Shown: positions 26,781 to 37,604, numbered from the stretch's first letter. The stretch is DNA of 52,155 bases from Acinetobacter sedimenti (GCF_022601685.1 NZ_JAKUML010000018.1:1-52155); one strand, 5' to 3'. Numbers and translations are program-made. Notes: generated by a model from the sequence alone, not told the origin.

Positions 26781-29519
26781 TTACTTATCGTTATCCGTCG
26801 CTAGATCATCAGAAGCATTTTGTTCAGTTGAATCACCTTGAACGTCAGCAGTCGTTTCAGCATTGTCTGCATCCTCTACACCATCTAGCTCTTCATCATC
26901 TTCAGATAAATCTTCCAATGCTTCCAAGCCAACCAGCGTTTCGTCCTGACCTAGACGGATCAATCGAACACCTTGTGCATTACGACCAGTAGTCGCAATC
27001 TCATGCGCACGTGTACGCACCAATGTTCCACCATCAGAGATGAGTAGTAGCTCTTTGTGTTCATCAATCGCAACCGCACCGACCAATTCACCATTACGCT
27101 CACTGGTTTTGATCGCGATCAAACCTTTACCACCACGCTTCTTGGTTGGGAACTCACCAACTGAGGTACGCTTACCATAGCCATTGGCGCAAGCACACAG
27201 CACTTCACCTGTTTCAGGCACAACGACTAAGGATACGATACGGCTATTTGCAGTGCTATCATCGTCTGCATCATCAGCATCGTCACTAGCTACATCAGCG
27301 TCATCTTCATCCAGCGTACTACCTGCGAAATTCACTCGCATACCACGTACACCTTTTGCGGTACGTCCCATCGCACGCACATCACCTTCAGCAAAGCGAA
27401 TCGCCTTACCTTCATTGCTAAACAACATGATTTGTTGTTCGCCGTCAGTGATCGCCACGCCAATCAAAGTATCATCATCGCTGAGTTCAATCGCACGAAG
27501 ACCGTTGGCACGGATATTACTAAACTGCTCTAACGTGACACGTTTTACCGTACCCGAAGCGGTCGCCATAAAGATATATTGATTTTCCGCAAACTCTCGG
27601 ATTGGCAGAATCGCCGTAATATTTTCATTACCCTCTAACGGCAACAAATTCACCATTGGACGACCTTTTGCACCACGAGAAGCAATTGGTACTTCAAATG
27701 CTTTCAGACGATAAACCTTACCACGTGTAGTAAAGAACAACACGGTTGCGTGGTTGGAAGTCACGATCAGATGATGAATATAATCATCCTCTTTCATGCT
27801 CGCAGAAGACTTACCACGACCACCACGACGCTGTGCTTCATAGTCAGAAAGTGGTTGAGTCTTGGCATAACCCGTTTGTGAAACGGTGAGCACGACTTGC
27901 TCTTCAGGAATCAAATCTTCACGGCAGAAGTCCACACCTGATTCGATAATATCGGTACGACGCTCATCACCATATTGTTGCAATACTGCGCTTAACTCTT
28001 CACGAATCACATTCATGAGCAAATTAAAATCATTGAGAATCGCTGTAAGCTCAGCAATTTGACTCAAAATTTCACTATATTCTGCATGCAACTTGTCTTG
28101 CTCAAGACCTGTCAAGCGATGTAAACGCAATTCTAAAATTGCGCCAACCTGTGCAGGAGAAAGTCGATAGTTGAGATTATCCAAACCAAATGGACGAGAT
28201 GGATCCTCACCTTCAATCACTTCTGGACGTACTGATACCGAGCCTGCTTTTTCAAGCAGAGCGATCACACCACCTGCTTGCCACTCATTGGCAAGTAAGC
28301 GTTCACGAGCTTCCGCAGGATTTGCAGAGGTCTTGATGGTTTCGATGATCTCATCAATATTTGCAAGAGCAACCGTCAAACCTTCTAAGATATGACCACG
28401 TTCACGTGCTTTACGCAATTCGAACATAGTACGACGAGTTACGACTTCTTGACGATGACGAATAAAGGCTGCAACGATATCTTTTAAATTCATCAATTTT
28501 GGTTGTCCATTATCTAGACAGACCATGTTGATGCTAAAAGAGCTTTGTAATTGTGTATGCAAGAATAGATTATTAACCACGATTTCAGCGTTTTCGCCAC
28601 GCTTGAGATCAATCGCAATCCGCATACCGTCTTTATCAGATTCATCACGAAGCTCTGAAATACCCTCGAGTTTTTTCTCTTTGACTAACTCAGCAATACG
28701 CTCAATGACTTTGGCTTTATTGACTTGATATGGAATTTCGGTAAAGACGATGGTTTGACGATCATTTTTATCATTGGTTTCAACGTGATATTTACCACGA
28801 ATATGCACACGCCCTTTACCCGTACGGTAGGCATCAATGATCCCTGCGCGACCATAGATCGTACCACCTGTTGGAAAGTCTGGGCCTGAGATATGCTGCA
28901 TCAAGCCTTCAATCGGAATATTCGCATCATCTACGTATGCAAGACAGGCGTGGATGACTTCGGTCAGATTGTGTGGCGCCATATTGGTCGCCATACCCAC
29001 TGCAATACCTGTGGTACCATTCACCAATAGATTGGGAATACGTGTCGGCAAAACATCTGGAATACGCTCAGAACCGTCGTAGTTATCTACCCAATCGACT
29101 GTGTCTTTTTCAAGATCAGCAAGTAGCTCATGGGTGAGCTTGGTCATACGCACTTCGGTATAACGCATTGCCGCAGCACTATCGCCATCGACCGAACCAA
29201 AGTTCCCCTGACCATCAACCAACAGATAACGCAAGCTAAATGGTTGCGCCATACGTACAATCGTGTCGTATACAGCAGTATCACCATGTGGGTGATATTT
29301 ACCGATCACATCACCGACCACACGGGCAGATTTTTTGTAGGCTTTGTTATAGTCATTCCCTAGCTCATGCATAGCATAAAGCACACGACGATGTACAGGT
29401 TTTAAGCCATCACGCACATCAGGTAAAGCACGTGAAACAATGACACTCATTGCATAATCGAGATAGGAATTTTTGAGTTCATCCTCAATCGCAATCGGGC
29501 GAATTTCCGATACGCTCAT
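26781..29519 (-). CDS. gyrA: DNA gyrase subunit A
   Basis: A 912-residue subunit with the catalytic Tyr region ([12 protein letters not shown]), the quinolone-pocket segment [17 protein letters not shown] (T81 and D85, equivalent to E. coli S83 and D87) and the C-terminal beta-pinwheel with the GyrA box QRRGGRG. It forms A2B2 gyrase, which introduces negative supercoils. Two acidic additions stand out: an Asp-rich loop in the C-terminal domain ([18 protein letters not shown]) and an acidic tail of about 50 residues. AAGGAG precedes the ATG. The gene stands alone. Confidence 0.97.
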   Translation of the reverse strand: MSVSEIRPIAIEDELKNSYLDYAMSVIVSRALPDVRDGLKPVHRRVLYAMHELGNDYNKAYKKSARVVGDVIGKYHPHGDTAVYDTIVRMAQPFSLRYLLVDGQGNFGSVDGDSAAAMRYTEVRMTKLTHELLADLEKDTVDWVDNYDGSERIPDVLPTRIPNLLVNGTTGIAVGMATNMAPHNLTEVIHACLAYVDDANIPIEGLMQHISGPDFPTGGTIYGRAGIIDAYRTGKGRVHIRGKYHVETNDKNDRQTIVFTEIPYQVNKAKVIERIAELVKEKKLEGISELRDESDKDGMRIAIDLKRGENAEIVVNNLFLHTQLQSSFSINMVCLDNGQPKLMNLKDIVAAFIRHRQEVVTRRTMFELRKARERGHILEGLTVALANIDEIIETIKTSANPAEARERLLANEWQAGGVIALLEKAGSVSVRPEVIEGEDPSRPFGLDNLNYRLSPAQVGAILELRLHRLTGLEQDKLHAEYSEILSQIAELTAILNDFNLLMNVIREELSAVLQQYGDERRTDIIESGVDFCREDLIPEEQVVLTVSQTGYAKTQPLSDYEAQRRGGRGKSSASMKEDDYIHHLIVTSNHATVLFFTTRGKVYRLKAFEVPIASRGAKGRPMVNLLPLEGNENITAILPIREFAENQYIFMATASGTVKRVTLEQFSNIRANGLRAIELSDDDTLIGVAITDGEQQIMLFSNEGKAIRFAEGDVRAMGRTAKGVRGMRVNFAGSTLDEDDADVASDDADDADDDSTANSRIVSLVVVPETGEVLCACANGYGKRTSVGEFPTKKRGGKGLIAIKTSERNGELVGAVAIDEHKELLLISDGGTLVRTRAHEIATTGRNAQGVRLIRLGQDETLVGLEALEDLSEDDEELDGVEDADNAETTADVQGDSTEQNASDDLATDNDK

Positions 29520-29837
29520 GCAATCTCCTTGCTATCAGTTTTGAGCTATTTTTAAAATCAGATTTGAAGCAAAAAATGACTTAAATATAAGCACTTAAAA
29601 ATAAATTATGTGAGCTAAAAATCAACATTGAAAGTATAGCATAAAATGCCAAATTTACCGAAAAAAAGCCGACTTTTATTGTTCATTTTTGCACAGATAA
29701 ATTCAAAGAAAATCTATTATAAAATCTGCGTGGAACATTTATAAAATATCAAATCGCATAATAAAAAAGCCAAACAATATTTTAATTGTTTGGCTCATTC
29801 ACTTCCTGTAAAAAATGCGTATTAGCAATCTCGCATA
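29520..29837. other. Intergenic region upstream of gyrA
   Basis: 318 bases of strongly A+T-rich DNA holding the gyrA ribosome binding site (near 29524) and the terminator of the DUF2147 gene (29763-29795). No ORF or RNA gene is evident. Confidence 0.6.
29763..29795 (-). terminator. Intrinsic terminator after the DUF2147 gene
   Basis: An 11-bp stem (AGCCAAACAAT at 29768-29778 and ATTGTTTGGCT at 29785-29795) with a 6-base loop; on the minus strand it is followed by a run of U residues. Confidence 0.8.
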
Positions 29838-30311
29838 TTATGGCGTTGCACTCTCACTACGCACCCAAACATTTGAGCGACCAAGTAAAGATACGCCAAT
29901 ATAGCCACGCATATTTAGACGACGACCATTTTTACTGACGTTGGCTTTACCTTTATACACGCCACCGCTTTTTGCATCGACCACTTTGCCATTGACATAA
30001 TAACCTGGCTTTTTCGCAAGCTCAGTGAAGCCAGTCAAAATCTTCAAACCTACTAATGGCTTATCTTTAAATGGTTCTGGGCACTTTGCACAAGTCGTTA
30101 AGGTATGCCCACCTTGATTCGGATAACGATGGATAATCGTTCCAGAATACGTTCCATCTTTCTCTTGCTTGATTTCTATTAAAGATAATGGCTCGCCTGT
30201 ACGGTCATCAATACTTTTCCAATAGCCTACAATAGGACTAGCTGCAAACGTAGCCATTGCACTCATCATGAGCGTTGACGATACAATTAATGTTTGAAAT
30301 ATCTTCTTCAT
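29838..30311 (-). CDS. DUF2147 exported protein
   Basis: About 157 residues beginning MKKIFQTLIVSSTLMMSAMATFAASPIVGYW, a signal peptide with predicted cleavage after TFA. The mature part matches DUF2147: VGYWKSIDDRTGEPLSLIEIKQEKDGTYSGTI, a CAKC pair that may form a disulphide or bind metal, then VYKGKANVSKNGRRLNMRGYIGVSLLGRSNVWVR. Function is unknown; the fold is a small beta-barrel resembling lipocalins. The ATG at 30311 is chosen because AAGGGTG lies upstream and because it creates the signal peptide; a longer frame starts at 30386. Confidence 0.85.
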   Translation of the reverse strand: MKKIFQTLIVSSTLMMSAMATFAASPIVGYWKSIDDRTGEPLSLIEIKQEKDGTYSGTIIHRYPNQGGHTLTTCAKCPEPFKDKPLVGLKILTGFTELAKKPGYYVNGKVVDAKSGGVYKGKANVSKNGRRLNMRGYIGVSLLGRSNVWVRSESATP

Positions 30312-30459
30312 CACGAAATCACCCTTGTGTATGTATATATCCTTATGGACTCTGTAAAGCCCTTTAAACACTATATACGAAGTCAAAACAATGTAATTTT
30401 ATCGAATTATCAATTTAGAATGGCTTTGAGAATTGGGTCAAAAAATTAAGTCGTTTTTA

Positions 30460-30957
30460 TTATTTGATGCGTTGAAAAATGATCAGATCTAAAGCAACGG
30501 ACTGCCCTGTGATTGCAAATACCATGCTATGCAACTGACCACGGTGGTGTGTTTGATGATTAAACAGATGTGCCAATACATCATACAAATTTTCTTGCAT
30601 CATCTCCCCCCAGCGTGAATATGTGACTTTTCCAAGAATGTCTTGTTCCGTTAATTTTTCAATGTATTGAATAATTTCTTGATCGAGTTGTACTCTCGCT
30701 TTAGTTAGGTTTCGAATATTATAAAAAACCACACTATCGAGTTGATATTTTGCAGGTTGATTGCCATCTATACGTCCAAGCCAAAGCGTATCACCAACCC
30801 AAATATGATTTGCCGTCTTGATGATGCTGTCAAAGAAATTTGGTTGGAGTTGATTAAGCTGTGAATCATCCAATGTATTCAGCACGTCATACAATTGTTG
30901 ATTTGCCCATTGATTATATCTTGCCAACTTTAGGAAATATGCTTGGAATGATATCAT
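30460..30957 (-). CDS. DinB/YfiT family protein
   Basis: A 165-residue four-helix protein. The pattern YFLKLARYNQWANQQLYDVLNTL, then IIKTANHIWVGDTLWLGR and LYDVLAHLFNHQTHHRGQLHSM is characteristic of the DinB superfamily, with the three putative metal-ligand histidines in ANHIW and NHQTHHR. Members are metal-dependent thiol transferases or unknown; DNA-damage induction (as for Bacillus DinB) cannot be assumed. It is a single gene. Confidence 0.85.
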   Translation of the reverse strand: MISFQAYFLKLARYNQWANQQLYDVLNTLDDSQLNQLQPNFFDSIIKTANHIWVGDTLWLGRIDGNQPAKYQLDSVVFYNIRNLTKARVQLDQEIIQYIEKLTEQDILGKVTYSRWGEMMQENLYDVLAHLFNHQTHHRGQLHSMVFAITGQSVALDLIIFQRIK

Positions 30958-31061
30958 TAAAGAAACCCTAATTTTATCTGTGTCGGTTTTTTAGATTTTA
31001 GCTTACACCACATTGTTACATCATGATTTAAATTGCAATGTAAATTAAGCGCATCAAATAT

Positions 31062-31094
31062 AAAAAACGCCCTAAGTTTCCTTAGAGCGTTTTT
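31062..31094 (-). terminator. Intrinsic terminator after etfA
   Basis: The stem AAAAACGC-C-CTAAG pairs with CTTAG-A-GCGTTTTT, with one mismatch and a TTTC loop, followed on the minus strand by a U run. It lies 30 bases past the etfA stop. Confidence 0.8.
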
Positions 31095-31123
31095 CTTACA
31101 ACAGATGTTGAGTTAGTTAAACA

Positions 31124-32059
31124 TTAAAGTTTAGATACCAACTCAGGTACTGCTGTATTCAAGTCCGCAACTAACCAGTAGTCTGCAACACCATTGATTG
31201 GCGCTTCTTCATCTTTGTTTATCGCAACGATCACTTTAGAATCTTTCATACCTGCCAAGTGCTGAATCGCACCAGAGATACCAATCGCCATGTATAGATC
31301 AGGAGCAACGATTTTACCAGTTTGACCGACTTGGAAGTCGTTTGGTACAAAGCCAGCATCTACTGCCGCACGAGATGCACCTTGAGCTGCACCAAGCTTA
31401 TCAGCCAATGGATCAAGGACTTTGTGGTAGTTTTCACCAGAACCTACACCACGACCACCTGATACAACGATACGTGCAGCAGTCAATTCTGGACGGTCAA
31501 GCTTCACGATTTCTTCAGATACAAACTTAGAAATACCCGCATCTTTTGCATCGCTGACCGCTTCAACAGCCGCTGAACCACCTTCTGCTGCTACAGCATC
31601 AAACGCTGTACCTCGTACTGTACCCACTACGATTGATTCAGAAGATTCGACAGTTGCGATCGCATTACCTGCATAGATTGGACGTTTGAAAGTCGTCGCA
31701 GAATCAACAGCGATAATGTCAGTGATCATGCTTACGTCTAGAAGTGCAGCGACACGTGGCAAGATATTTTTACCAGTTGTGGTTGATGCTGCAAGAACGT
31801 GCTTGTAGCCACCTTTTGCAACGTCAGCAACCAAAGCCGCTACATTTTCAGCCAATTGGTTTGCATATGCAGCGTTATCAGCAAGCAATACTTTGCTTAC
31901 GCCAGCAACTTTCGCAGCTGCATCAGCAACCGCTTGCGCACCAGAACCTGCGACCAATACAGTGATATCACCACCGATTTTTTGAGCTGCAGCAACAACG
32001 TTTAAAGTCGCACCGTTAAGTGTTTCGTTATTGTGATCAGCAAGAACTAAAATACTCAT
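31124..32059 (-). CDS. etfA: Electron transfer flavoprotein alpha subunit
   Basis: A 311-residue subunit that holds FAD and passes electrons from acyl-CoA and other dehydrogenases to ETF-ubiquinone oxidoreductase. The FAD-binding C-terminal domain is clear: RIVVSGGRGVGSGENYHKVLDPLADKLGAAQGASRAAVDAGFVPNDFQVGQTGKIVAPDLYMAIGISGAIQHLAGMKDSKVIVAINKD. The length fits the family (about 310). It follows etfB by 19 bases in the usual order, and the two are presumably co-transcribed, ending at the terminator after etfA. Confidence 0.96.
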   Translation of the reverse strand: MSILVLADHNNETLNGATLNVVAAAQKIGGDITVLVAGSGAQAVADAAAKVAGVSKVLLADNAAYANQLAENVAALVADVAKGGYKHVLAASTTTGKNILPRVAALLDVSMITDIIAVDSATTFKRPIYAGNAIATVESSESIVVGTVRGTAFDAVAAEGGSAAVEAVSDAKDAGISKFVSEEIVKLDRPELTAARIVVSGGRGVGSGENYHKVLDPLADKLGAAQGASRAAVDAGFVPNDFQVGQTGKIVAPDLYMAIGISGAIQHLAGMKDSKVIVAINKDEEAPINGVADYWLVADLNTAVPELVSKL

Positions 32060-32078
32060 GATTTTTTATCCCTCTGTA

Positions 32079-32828
32079 TTAGATTACTTTTGCTTCGTTT
32101 TTCAATTTTTCTACAAGCTCGTCAACAGACTTCACTTGTACGCCAGCTTTACGCTCTGCAGGTGGTTCAACCTTAACTGTTTTAAGGTTTGTACCCGCAG
32201 TTACGCCGTAATCTGCAAGAGATTTTGTTTCAAGCGGTTTTTTACGTGCTTTCATGATGTTAGGCAATGCAGCATAACGTGGTTCGTTCAAACGTAAGTC
32301 TGTAGTAATGATTGCAGGAAGTTGCAATTCAACAGTTTGTAGACCACCGTCGATTTCACGAGTGACTTGAACTTTTCCGCCGTCAACTTTTACTTCTGAA
32401 GCGAAAGTACCTTGACCAGCGCCAAGCAATGCGCCAAGCATCTGACCAACTTGGTTTGAGTCGTCATCAATCGCTTGTTTACCCAAAAGAATCAATTCAG
32501 GCTTTTCAGCTTCAACGATTGCTTTCAATGTTTTTGCAACTTCTAAAGCACCGATGTCATCAGCAGTTTCTACCAAGATACCACGGTCTGCACCAAGTGC
32601 CATTGCCGAACGGATTTGCTCTTGCGCTTCTTTAGGACCGATTGAAACCACAACGATTTCAGAAACTGTACCTTTTTCTTTCAAGCGTACTGCTTCTTCA
32701 ACAGCGATTTCACAGAATGGGTTGATTGACATTTTTACATTGGTCAAATCAACACCGCTATTGTCCGCTTTTACGCGTACTTTCACGTTGGCATCTACCA
32801 CACGTTTTACAGCAACAAGTGCCTTCAT
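32079..32828 (-). CDS. etfB: Electron transfer flavoprotein beta subunit
   Basis: A 249-residue AMP-binding subunit of ETF. Typical sequence includes [52 protein letters not shown] and the family signature [32 protein letters not shown]. The ATG at 32828 has GAGGA upstream; a frame running back to 32936 would add an unrelated Cys- and Lys-rich peptide and is rejected. It forms a heterodimer with EtfA encoded next to it. Confidence 0.96.
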   Translation of the reverse strand: MKALVAVKRVVDANVKVRVKADNSGVDLTNVKMSINPFCEIAVEEAVRLKEKGTVSEIVVVSIGPKEAQEQIRSAMALGADRGILVETADDIGALEVAKTLKAIVEAEKPELILLGKQAIDDDSNQVGQMLGALLGAGQGTFASEVKVDGGKVQVTREIDGGLQTVELQLPAIITTDLRLNEPRYAALPNIMKARKKPLETKSLADYGVTAGTNLKTVKVEPPAERKAGVQVKSVDELVEKLKNEAKVI

Positions 32829-33355
32829 GTAATTCCTCGGCTCTTTCAGATGAGAGTTTATAAAGTGTCTAACAATAGTGCTTTTGCACTGCAAACAACT
32901 TTGCTTAAAATTATCGTGCCTTATCTTGCATTGCATTGGGTGTCACGGTCAAGTCACAATCAAGGCGTTGATGTAAAAAGTCGTAAAAAACATCACCCAA
33001 TTGACCATTTTGACGGCATGATAATGGATCAGCTTGGCTAAATATTATTGCCTAATGTGAATAATTTGGGTCGCAAATACCAATTGTCCGATCTGCTTGT
33101 ATTTTTGATTGTCCATTTTGAATGGTGAAAAATGTCATTGCTTAAATGTAATTACCTTTAAATACAATCAGCTATGCAAGCAAATTTAAATTTAAAACGA
33201 AAAAAATTAAAGCATTAAACATAAATAAAGAACTTATATCTATCACTTTTATAAATAAAGTTTTTGACTAAAATTCATAAACATAGCATGACCAAAGCGT
33301 CACAACTCCAAATTGCGAATGATGATTATTTAGACAGATGATTTCACACGAACAT
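32829..33355. other. 527-bp intergenic region upstream of etfB
   Basis: It should contain the etfB promoter. The only clear structure is a short inverted repeat AGTGC-TTTT-GCACT at 32877-32890, 49 bases upstream of the start codon, which could be an operator or a leader hairpin. The remainder is A+T-rich without a convincing ORF or RNA gene. Confidence 0.5.
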
Positions 33356-33919
33356 TCACCATTTCATCATTGGCAAGGGATTCAGCGGTGATTTTGGCAA
33401 ATTGCTTACGGTTAACTCGATCAGCCTTTTATGAAATCCTGCATTTGGATATTTACGCTTTAAAAACTGTATTGTTGCTTTTGGCACACCAGAACGCACC
33501 AAACCAAGTGAAAAATCTGCTAAATCTGCTTTACGGAAAATCTCAACCAATGGATATTGCTGGTACTGCGTTGTGGTGATTTTATGATGTTCAAGAATCA
33601 TCACACGAATTTCATCTGACCAATGTTCCTTCTGTTGCTCTGCCAAATACTCAAGCATTGGCGGAATACTCGGCTCGAGATAGTCAATCGTATTTGCCGT
33701 CCAGATCCCAATATCATGAAAAGCGGCTGCAATAGCGATCTTTTCAACTGTATCTATATCTATATTTTGCGTTCGCTGTGAAAGAAATGCCAAACAACAG
33801 CCTGCCATACGAATACAATGATTTTGATAGCCAATAAAGTCTTTGCCGATAATGCTTCGATATTCTTCTAAAATGTTTTCAATAGAGTCACGACATTGTT
33901 CAAATTGTTGCATATTCAT
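33356..33919 (-). CDS. HD-domain protein
   Basis: A 187-residue protein with an HD phosphohydrolase core: the first His in YQNHCIRMAGCCLAFL, the HD pair in AAAFHDIGIWTANTIDYLEPS and a further His pair in ILEHHKITT. The HD superfamily cleaves phosphate esters of nucleotides or lipids, using a metal; the substrate is unknown. It starts about 49 bases after the xerC stop on the same strand and is the last gene of the lptM-lysA-dapF-xerC cluster. E. coli has yigB (a HAD phosphatase) in the equivalent place. Confidence 0.8.
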   Translation of the reverse strand: MNMQQFEQCRDSIENILEEYRSIIGKDFIGYQNHCIRMAGCCLAFLSQRTQNIDIDTVEKIAIAAAFHDIGIWTANTIDYLEPSIPPMLEYLAEQQKEHWSDEIRVMILEHHKITTTQYQQYPLVEIFRKADLADFSLGLVRSGVPKATIQFLKRKYPNAGFHKRLIELTVSNLPKSPLNPLPMMKW

Positions 33920-33968
33920 GGCGATTTTCCTGCTGAAATTAGCTGTGAATGCTTAAAGGCAATGAAAG

Positions 33969-34895
33969 TTAAGTCTTTTTTGCTCTCGGATGCGATTGAT
34001 CATAAATCTTCGCCAAATGCTCAAAATCTAGATGTGTATAGACTTGCGTGGTACTCAAGTTACTATGTCCGAGCATCTCCTGCACTGCACGTAGATCACC
34101 ACTTGCCGAGAGCATATGACTAGCAAAACAATGCCGTAGCAAATGCGGATGTAAATCAGCACTCAATCCTGCACGTTGCGCTTGCTGTTTGACTCGATTT
34201 TGTACCTGACGATCAGAAATTTGCTGACCATTTTGTGAGATAAAAACGAAATGATGATCAACTGGCTTTTGCAATCGTACAGTCAACCATTGTTTTAAAG
34301 CCTGTTCGGCTTTTTGCCCAAAAGGAATCACTCGGGTTTTGTTGCCTTTACCTGTTACCCGAATCAATTGCTCTGACCAAGCAATGTCATTCAGCTTTAA
34401 CTCGACCAACTCATTTAGACGCAAGCCACTTGAATAAAGTAGTTCGAGCATCGCCTTATCACGAGCCCACAGCCATTGTTGATTTTCAGCAAGTGGTGCA
34501 GGCTGATCAAGCAGTTGTTGAATATTCTCAGGAGATAGCATACCAGGCAGTGGTCGAGGCTGACGTTTGATTTTAAAATCTTGTATCTGTGCATTGTCAT
34601 GCACGCCTTGATTTTGTAGCCATTGCATAAACTGACGAATCGCCGACAAAGCACGTTGCATGCTTTGATTCGACCAATTCTTCTGTTCTACACAAAAGCT
34701 CAAATATTGCCGTAGATCAGATAGTTCAACATCTTGAATCTGAATCTGCTGCTCAAGGCAATATTGCAGAAAACTTTGCACATCACGATGATACGCTTCG
34801 ATGGTATTTTGCGAATGCTGTTGAACGGATAACATATCTAACCATGCATAAAGATAGTCTTTATGCGAATGTTGATTAGATGTTTGATTTGTCAT
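33969..34895 (-). CDS. xerC: Tyrosine recombinase XerC
   Basis: A 308-residue tyrosine recombinase. The catalytic residues are visible: Arg in LYSSGLRLNELVELKL, Lys in RVTGKGNKTRVIPFG, HPHLLRHCFASHML (H-x-x-R), GHSNLSTTQVYTHLDFEHLAKIYDQ (His and the nucleophile Tyr). Position directly after dapF identifies it as XerC, which with XerD resolves chromosome dimers at dif; phage and plasmid integrases do not usually sit in this operon. The N-terminal core-binding SAM-like domain (YLYAWLDMLSVQQHSQNTIEAYHRDVQSFL) is present. Confidence 0.94.
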   Translation of the reverse strand: MTNQTSNQHSHKDYLYAWLDMLSVQQHSQNTIEAYHRDVQSFLQYCLEQQIQIQDVELSDLRQYLSFCVEQKNWSNQSMQRALSAIRQFMQWLQNQGVHDNAQIQDFKIKRQPRPLPGMLSPENIQQLLDQPAPLAENQQWLWARDKAMLELLYSSGLRLNELVELKLNDIAWSEQLIRVTGKGNKTRVIPFGQKAEQALKQWLTVRLQKPVDHHFVFISQNGQQISDRQVQNRVKQQAQRAGLSADLHPHLLRHCFASHMLSASGDLRAVQEMLGHSNLSTTQVYTHLDFEHLAKIYDQSHPRAKKT

Positions 34896-34940
34896 CTGCT
34901 TTTATCCTTCGTCCTTTGGATAAATACTTAACCTGAAAAT

Positions 34941-35783
34941 TTAACTTTGAAAATAACGCAGATCAAAACGCCCTTCATAGACAGTCGCCGTCGGTCCTGT
35001 CATCCATACAGGTTCACCATCCGTCCATGCAATATTGAGCATGCCACCTGCCAGTTCAATATCGACATTACTGTCTAGCAATCCACGACGAATACCGCTA
35101 ACTACTGCGGCACATGCACCTGTACCACAGGCGAGCGTTTCACCAACGCCACGTTCATAGACACGAAGACGTGCTTTATTACGTGAAATCACTTGTAAGA
35201 AGCCTGCGTTGACACGCTCAGGAAAACGCTCATGTGACTCAATCTGTGGACCGATCGTTGCGACATCTGCGGTCAAGACATCATCCACCAAAGTCACTGC
35301 ATGCGGATTACCCATATTCACCACATCAATGCTGATTTCTGCATCTTTTAGTTGGAGTGAATAGAGATCTTGCGCTTGTTCCGCTTGAAATGGGATTTGT
35401 TCAGGTAAGAACTTTGGCTGTCCCATATTGACGCGCACCCAACCATTCGCACCGAGTTCAGGCTCGACAATACCTGATTTGGTTTGCACACGGATTTTGG
35501 TTTTATAAGTCAGTTGCTGTTCATAGACAAAGCGAGCGAAACAACGTACACCATTACCACACTGCTCAACTTCCGAGCCATCACTATTAAAAATTCGATA
35601 TTTGAAATCTGCTGTTGGATCTTCTGGTGGCTCAACAATCAATAATTGATCAAAACCAATACCAAAGTGACGATCTGCCATGCGTTGAATCGTCAAGGTA
35701 TCCAAGTATGCACGTTGACGCACCAAATCAATCACAACAAAGTCATTACCTAGACCATGCATTTTGCTGTATTGTAAAATCAT
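34941..35783 (-). CDS. dapF: Diaminopimelate epimerase
   Basis: A 280-residue epimerase converting LL- to meso-diaminopimelate for lysine and peptidoglycan. The two catalytic cysteines are in EQCGNGVRC (C75) and [14 protein letters not shown]. Other landmarks are [12 protein letters not shown] at the start and NPHAV in the middle. It lies between lysA (21 bases upstream) and xerC on the minus strand, as in an lptM-lysA-dapF-xerC operon. Confidence 0.97.
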   Translation of the reverse strand: MILQYSKMHGLGNDFVVIDLVRQRAYLDTLTIQRMADRHFGIGFDQLLIVEPPEDPTADFKYRIFNSDGSEVEQCGNGVRCFARFVYEQQLTYKTKIRVQTKSGIVEPELGANGWVRVNMGQPKFLPEQIPFQAEQAQDLYSLQLKDAEISIDVVNMGNPHAVTLVDDVLTADVATIGPQIESHERFPERVNAGFLQVISRNKARLRVYERGVGETLACGTGACAAVVSGIRRGLLDSNVDIELAGGMLNIAWTDGEPVWMTGPTATVYEGRFDLRYFQS

Positions 35784-35804
35784 GCATTACTCCTTTGACT
35801 TTGC

Positions 35805-37085
35805 TTAAATATCAGATTCTGTGGTTTGTTCAGACGACTGCTCAGGTAAAAGACGCTCATTCGCCCATAATGATTCGATGCTTTCACGCTCACGAATCAG
35901 ATACGACTGCTCGCCATCAACCATCACTTCCGCAGCTCGCCCACGACTATTGTAATTCGAACTCATCACAAAACCATACGCCCCTGCACCTTGAACTGCC
36001 AAGATATCATTTTCTTGTAATGCAAGCGCACGATCTTTCCCAAGGAAATCACCTGTTTCACAGATTGCACCGACGATATCCCATGATTTACTTTCTACGC
36101 TATCACTTGGAGTCACGGATTCAATGTTCATCCATGCCTCGTACAAAGATGGACGAATTAAATCATTCATCGCTGCATCGACAATGGCAAAGTTGCGGTG
36201 ATTGGTTGGTTTGAGCAAATCAACTTTGGTAAGCAATACGCCTGCATTGGCACTGATACTACGCCCTGGTTCCATATAAACTTTTAGCCCAAGCTGCTCC
36301 AGTTTTGGACGCATCGCATTGGCATACTCTGCAAAACTTGGTGGCGTTTCATCTTTATAGACCACACCTAAACCGCCACCTATATCAATATGTTCGATGT
36401 TGATACCGAGCGATTTAAGCTGTTTAATCATTTCAATGACACGATCTAGCGCATCAACAAATGGCTGAGTTTCGGTAAGCTGTGAACCGATATGACAGTC
36501 AATACCGACAATATTCAGATGCGATAAACTCGCCGCATATTGATAGGTTGCATAGACGCTATCACTTGGGATACCGAATTTATTTTCTTTGAGCCCTGTT
36601 GAAATATACGGGTGGGTATTGGCATCGACATCAGGATTGACACGTAGGGAAACTGGCGCTTTTTTATCCGCACTTGAAGCGACTTTTTGGATGCGATCGA
36701 GTTCTGCATAAGACTCAACATTAAAACACGCAATGCCCACCTCTAAGGCTTTTTCAATATCAGCTTCTGATTTACCCAATCCCGAAAACACGATTTTTGC
36801 AGGATCACCGCCAGCCGCCAAGACACGAGCTAACTCTCCACCTGTGACGATATCAAAGCCTGAACCAAGTTTTGCCAAAACATTAAGCACTGCAATATTA
36901 GAATTGGATTTCACCGCAAAGCAAATCTGATGATCAATAAAGCCAAAGGCTTGATCTAAATCTTGATAATGTTTAGTCAAAGCCGATTTTGAATAGACAT
37001 AGAGCGGCGTGGCATATTGGTTTGCCAAATCTTCAAGTGAACATTGCTCGGCGTGAAGCACACCAGCATGACGGGTAAAACTCAT
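35805..37085 (-). CDS. lysA: Diaminopimelate decarboxylase
   Basis: A 426-residue PLP enzyme that makes lysine from meso-diaminopimelate. The PLP lysine is K59 in ICFAVKSNSN; HIDIGGGLG, EPGRSISANAG and CETGDFLGKDR are typical fold type III motifs. A terminal stretch of about 15 residues (LLPEQSSEQTTESDI) is low-complexity. It follows lptM by about 67 bases and precedes dapF by 21. Placing lysA beside dapF couples the last two steps of lysine synthesis. Confidence 0.97.
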   Translation of the reverse strand: MSFTRHAGVLHAEQCSLEDLANQYATPLYVYSKSALTKHYQDLDQAFGFIDHQICFAVKSNSNIAVLNVLAKLGSGFDIVTGGELARVLAAGGDPAKIVFSGLGKSEADIEKALEVGIACFNVESYAELDRIQKVASSADKKAPVSLRVNPDVDANTHPYISTGLKENKFGIPSDSVYATYQYAASLSHLNIVGIDCHIGSQLTETQPFVDALDRVIEMIKQLKSLGINIEHIDIGGGLGVVYKDETPPSFAEYANAMRPKLEQLGLKVYMEPGRSISANAGVLLTKVDLLKPTNHRNFAIVDAAMNDLIRPSLYEAWMNIESVTPSDSVESKSWDIVGAICETGDFLGKDRALALQENDILAVQGAGAYGFVMSSNYNSRGRAAEVMVDGEQSYLIRERESIESLWANERLLPEQSSEQTTESDI

Positions 37086-37152
37086 TTAAAAATCCTTAAA
37101 ATACAATTCTTTCAAAAAATTAACTTCAATGATTATCATGACTCAAAGTAAA

Positions 37153-37377
37153 TTACTTTTTCGTCTGATCTATTGCATCTTGTTCAGCGTTAGCAGGCTG
37201 CGCTAGGGACTTTTCTGCATCTAATTTATTTTGTTTATACAAAATATAGTTCGAACGCTTATCCATATTTGGATCAGATGGCAACATGAGCTGTCCAGAT
37301 TGACCGCATGCAGTCAATTGACTGAACATCAATGCTGAAACCAATGAAATTAAACTGATTTTGATCAATTGCATCAT
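37153..37377 (-). CDS. lptM: Small lipoprotein LptM (YifL-like)
   Basis: A 74-residue lipoprotein. The signal peptide ends in the lipobox LTAC, giving Cys24 as the lipidated residue, followed by GQSGQLMLP, close to the conserved CGQKGPLYLP of E. coli LptM (YifL). LptM stabilises the LptD/LptE translocon. Position directly upstream of lysA and dapF matches the conserved lptM-dapF neighbourhood in gammaproteobacteria. The C-terminal half is charged and disordered. Confidence 0.85.
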   Translation of the reverse strand: MMQLIKISLISLVSALMFSQLTACGQSGQLMLPSDPNMDKRSNYILYKQNKLDAEKSLAQPANAEQDAIDQTKK

Positions 37378-37543
37378 TTAAATCGCTTAAAAAATTATTG
37401 CCCAAAGTATAGCTTGAAAATACCTGATAAATATAGCGTGATTTAGCATCTGCTTGCCGAACAACAAACTGATTAAAAAATAGAAAACCCATGTCATTTT
37501 TTCGAAAATTTGAGCACTTCAAACAAAAGTTATGGCATGTCAC

Positions 37544-37572
37544 TTGCTTGTCAACAAATAACTCAATATGCT
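37544..37572 (+). promoter_or_regulatory. Sigma-70-type promoter of the AGCS symporter gene
   Basis: A -35 box TTGCTT (37544-37549) and a -10 box TATGCT (37567-37572) are 17 bases apart. The expected start point gives a short 5' leader of about 25 bases before the ATG at 37605. Confidence 0.55.
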
Positions 37573-37604
37573 AAATCGGTTTTCAGAGAAAAAAGAAGCA
37601 TCAT

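Noticed and set aside
26781..29519. Acidic loop and tail of GyrA as a foreign insertion
   Set aside because: The frame is continuous, the base composition is similar to neighbours and acidic additions at these places are, as I recall, usual in Acinetobacter GyrA.
31342..32005. Plus-strand ORFs of 60-75 codons opposite etfA
   Set aside because: They lie wholly antisense to a conserved gene, lack ribosome binding sites and show no recognisable protein pattern.
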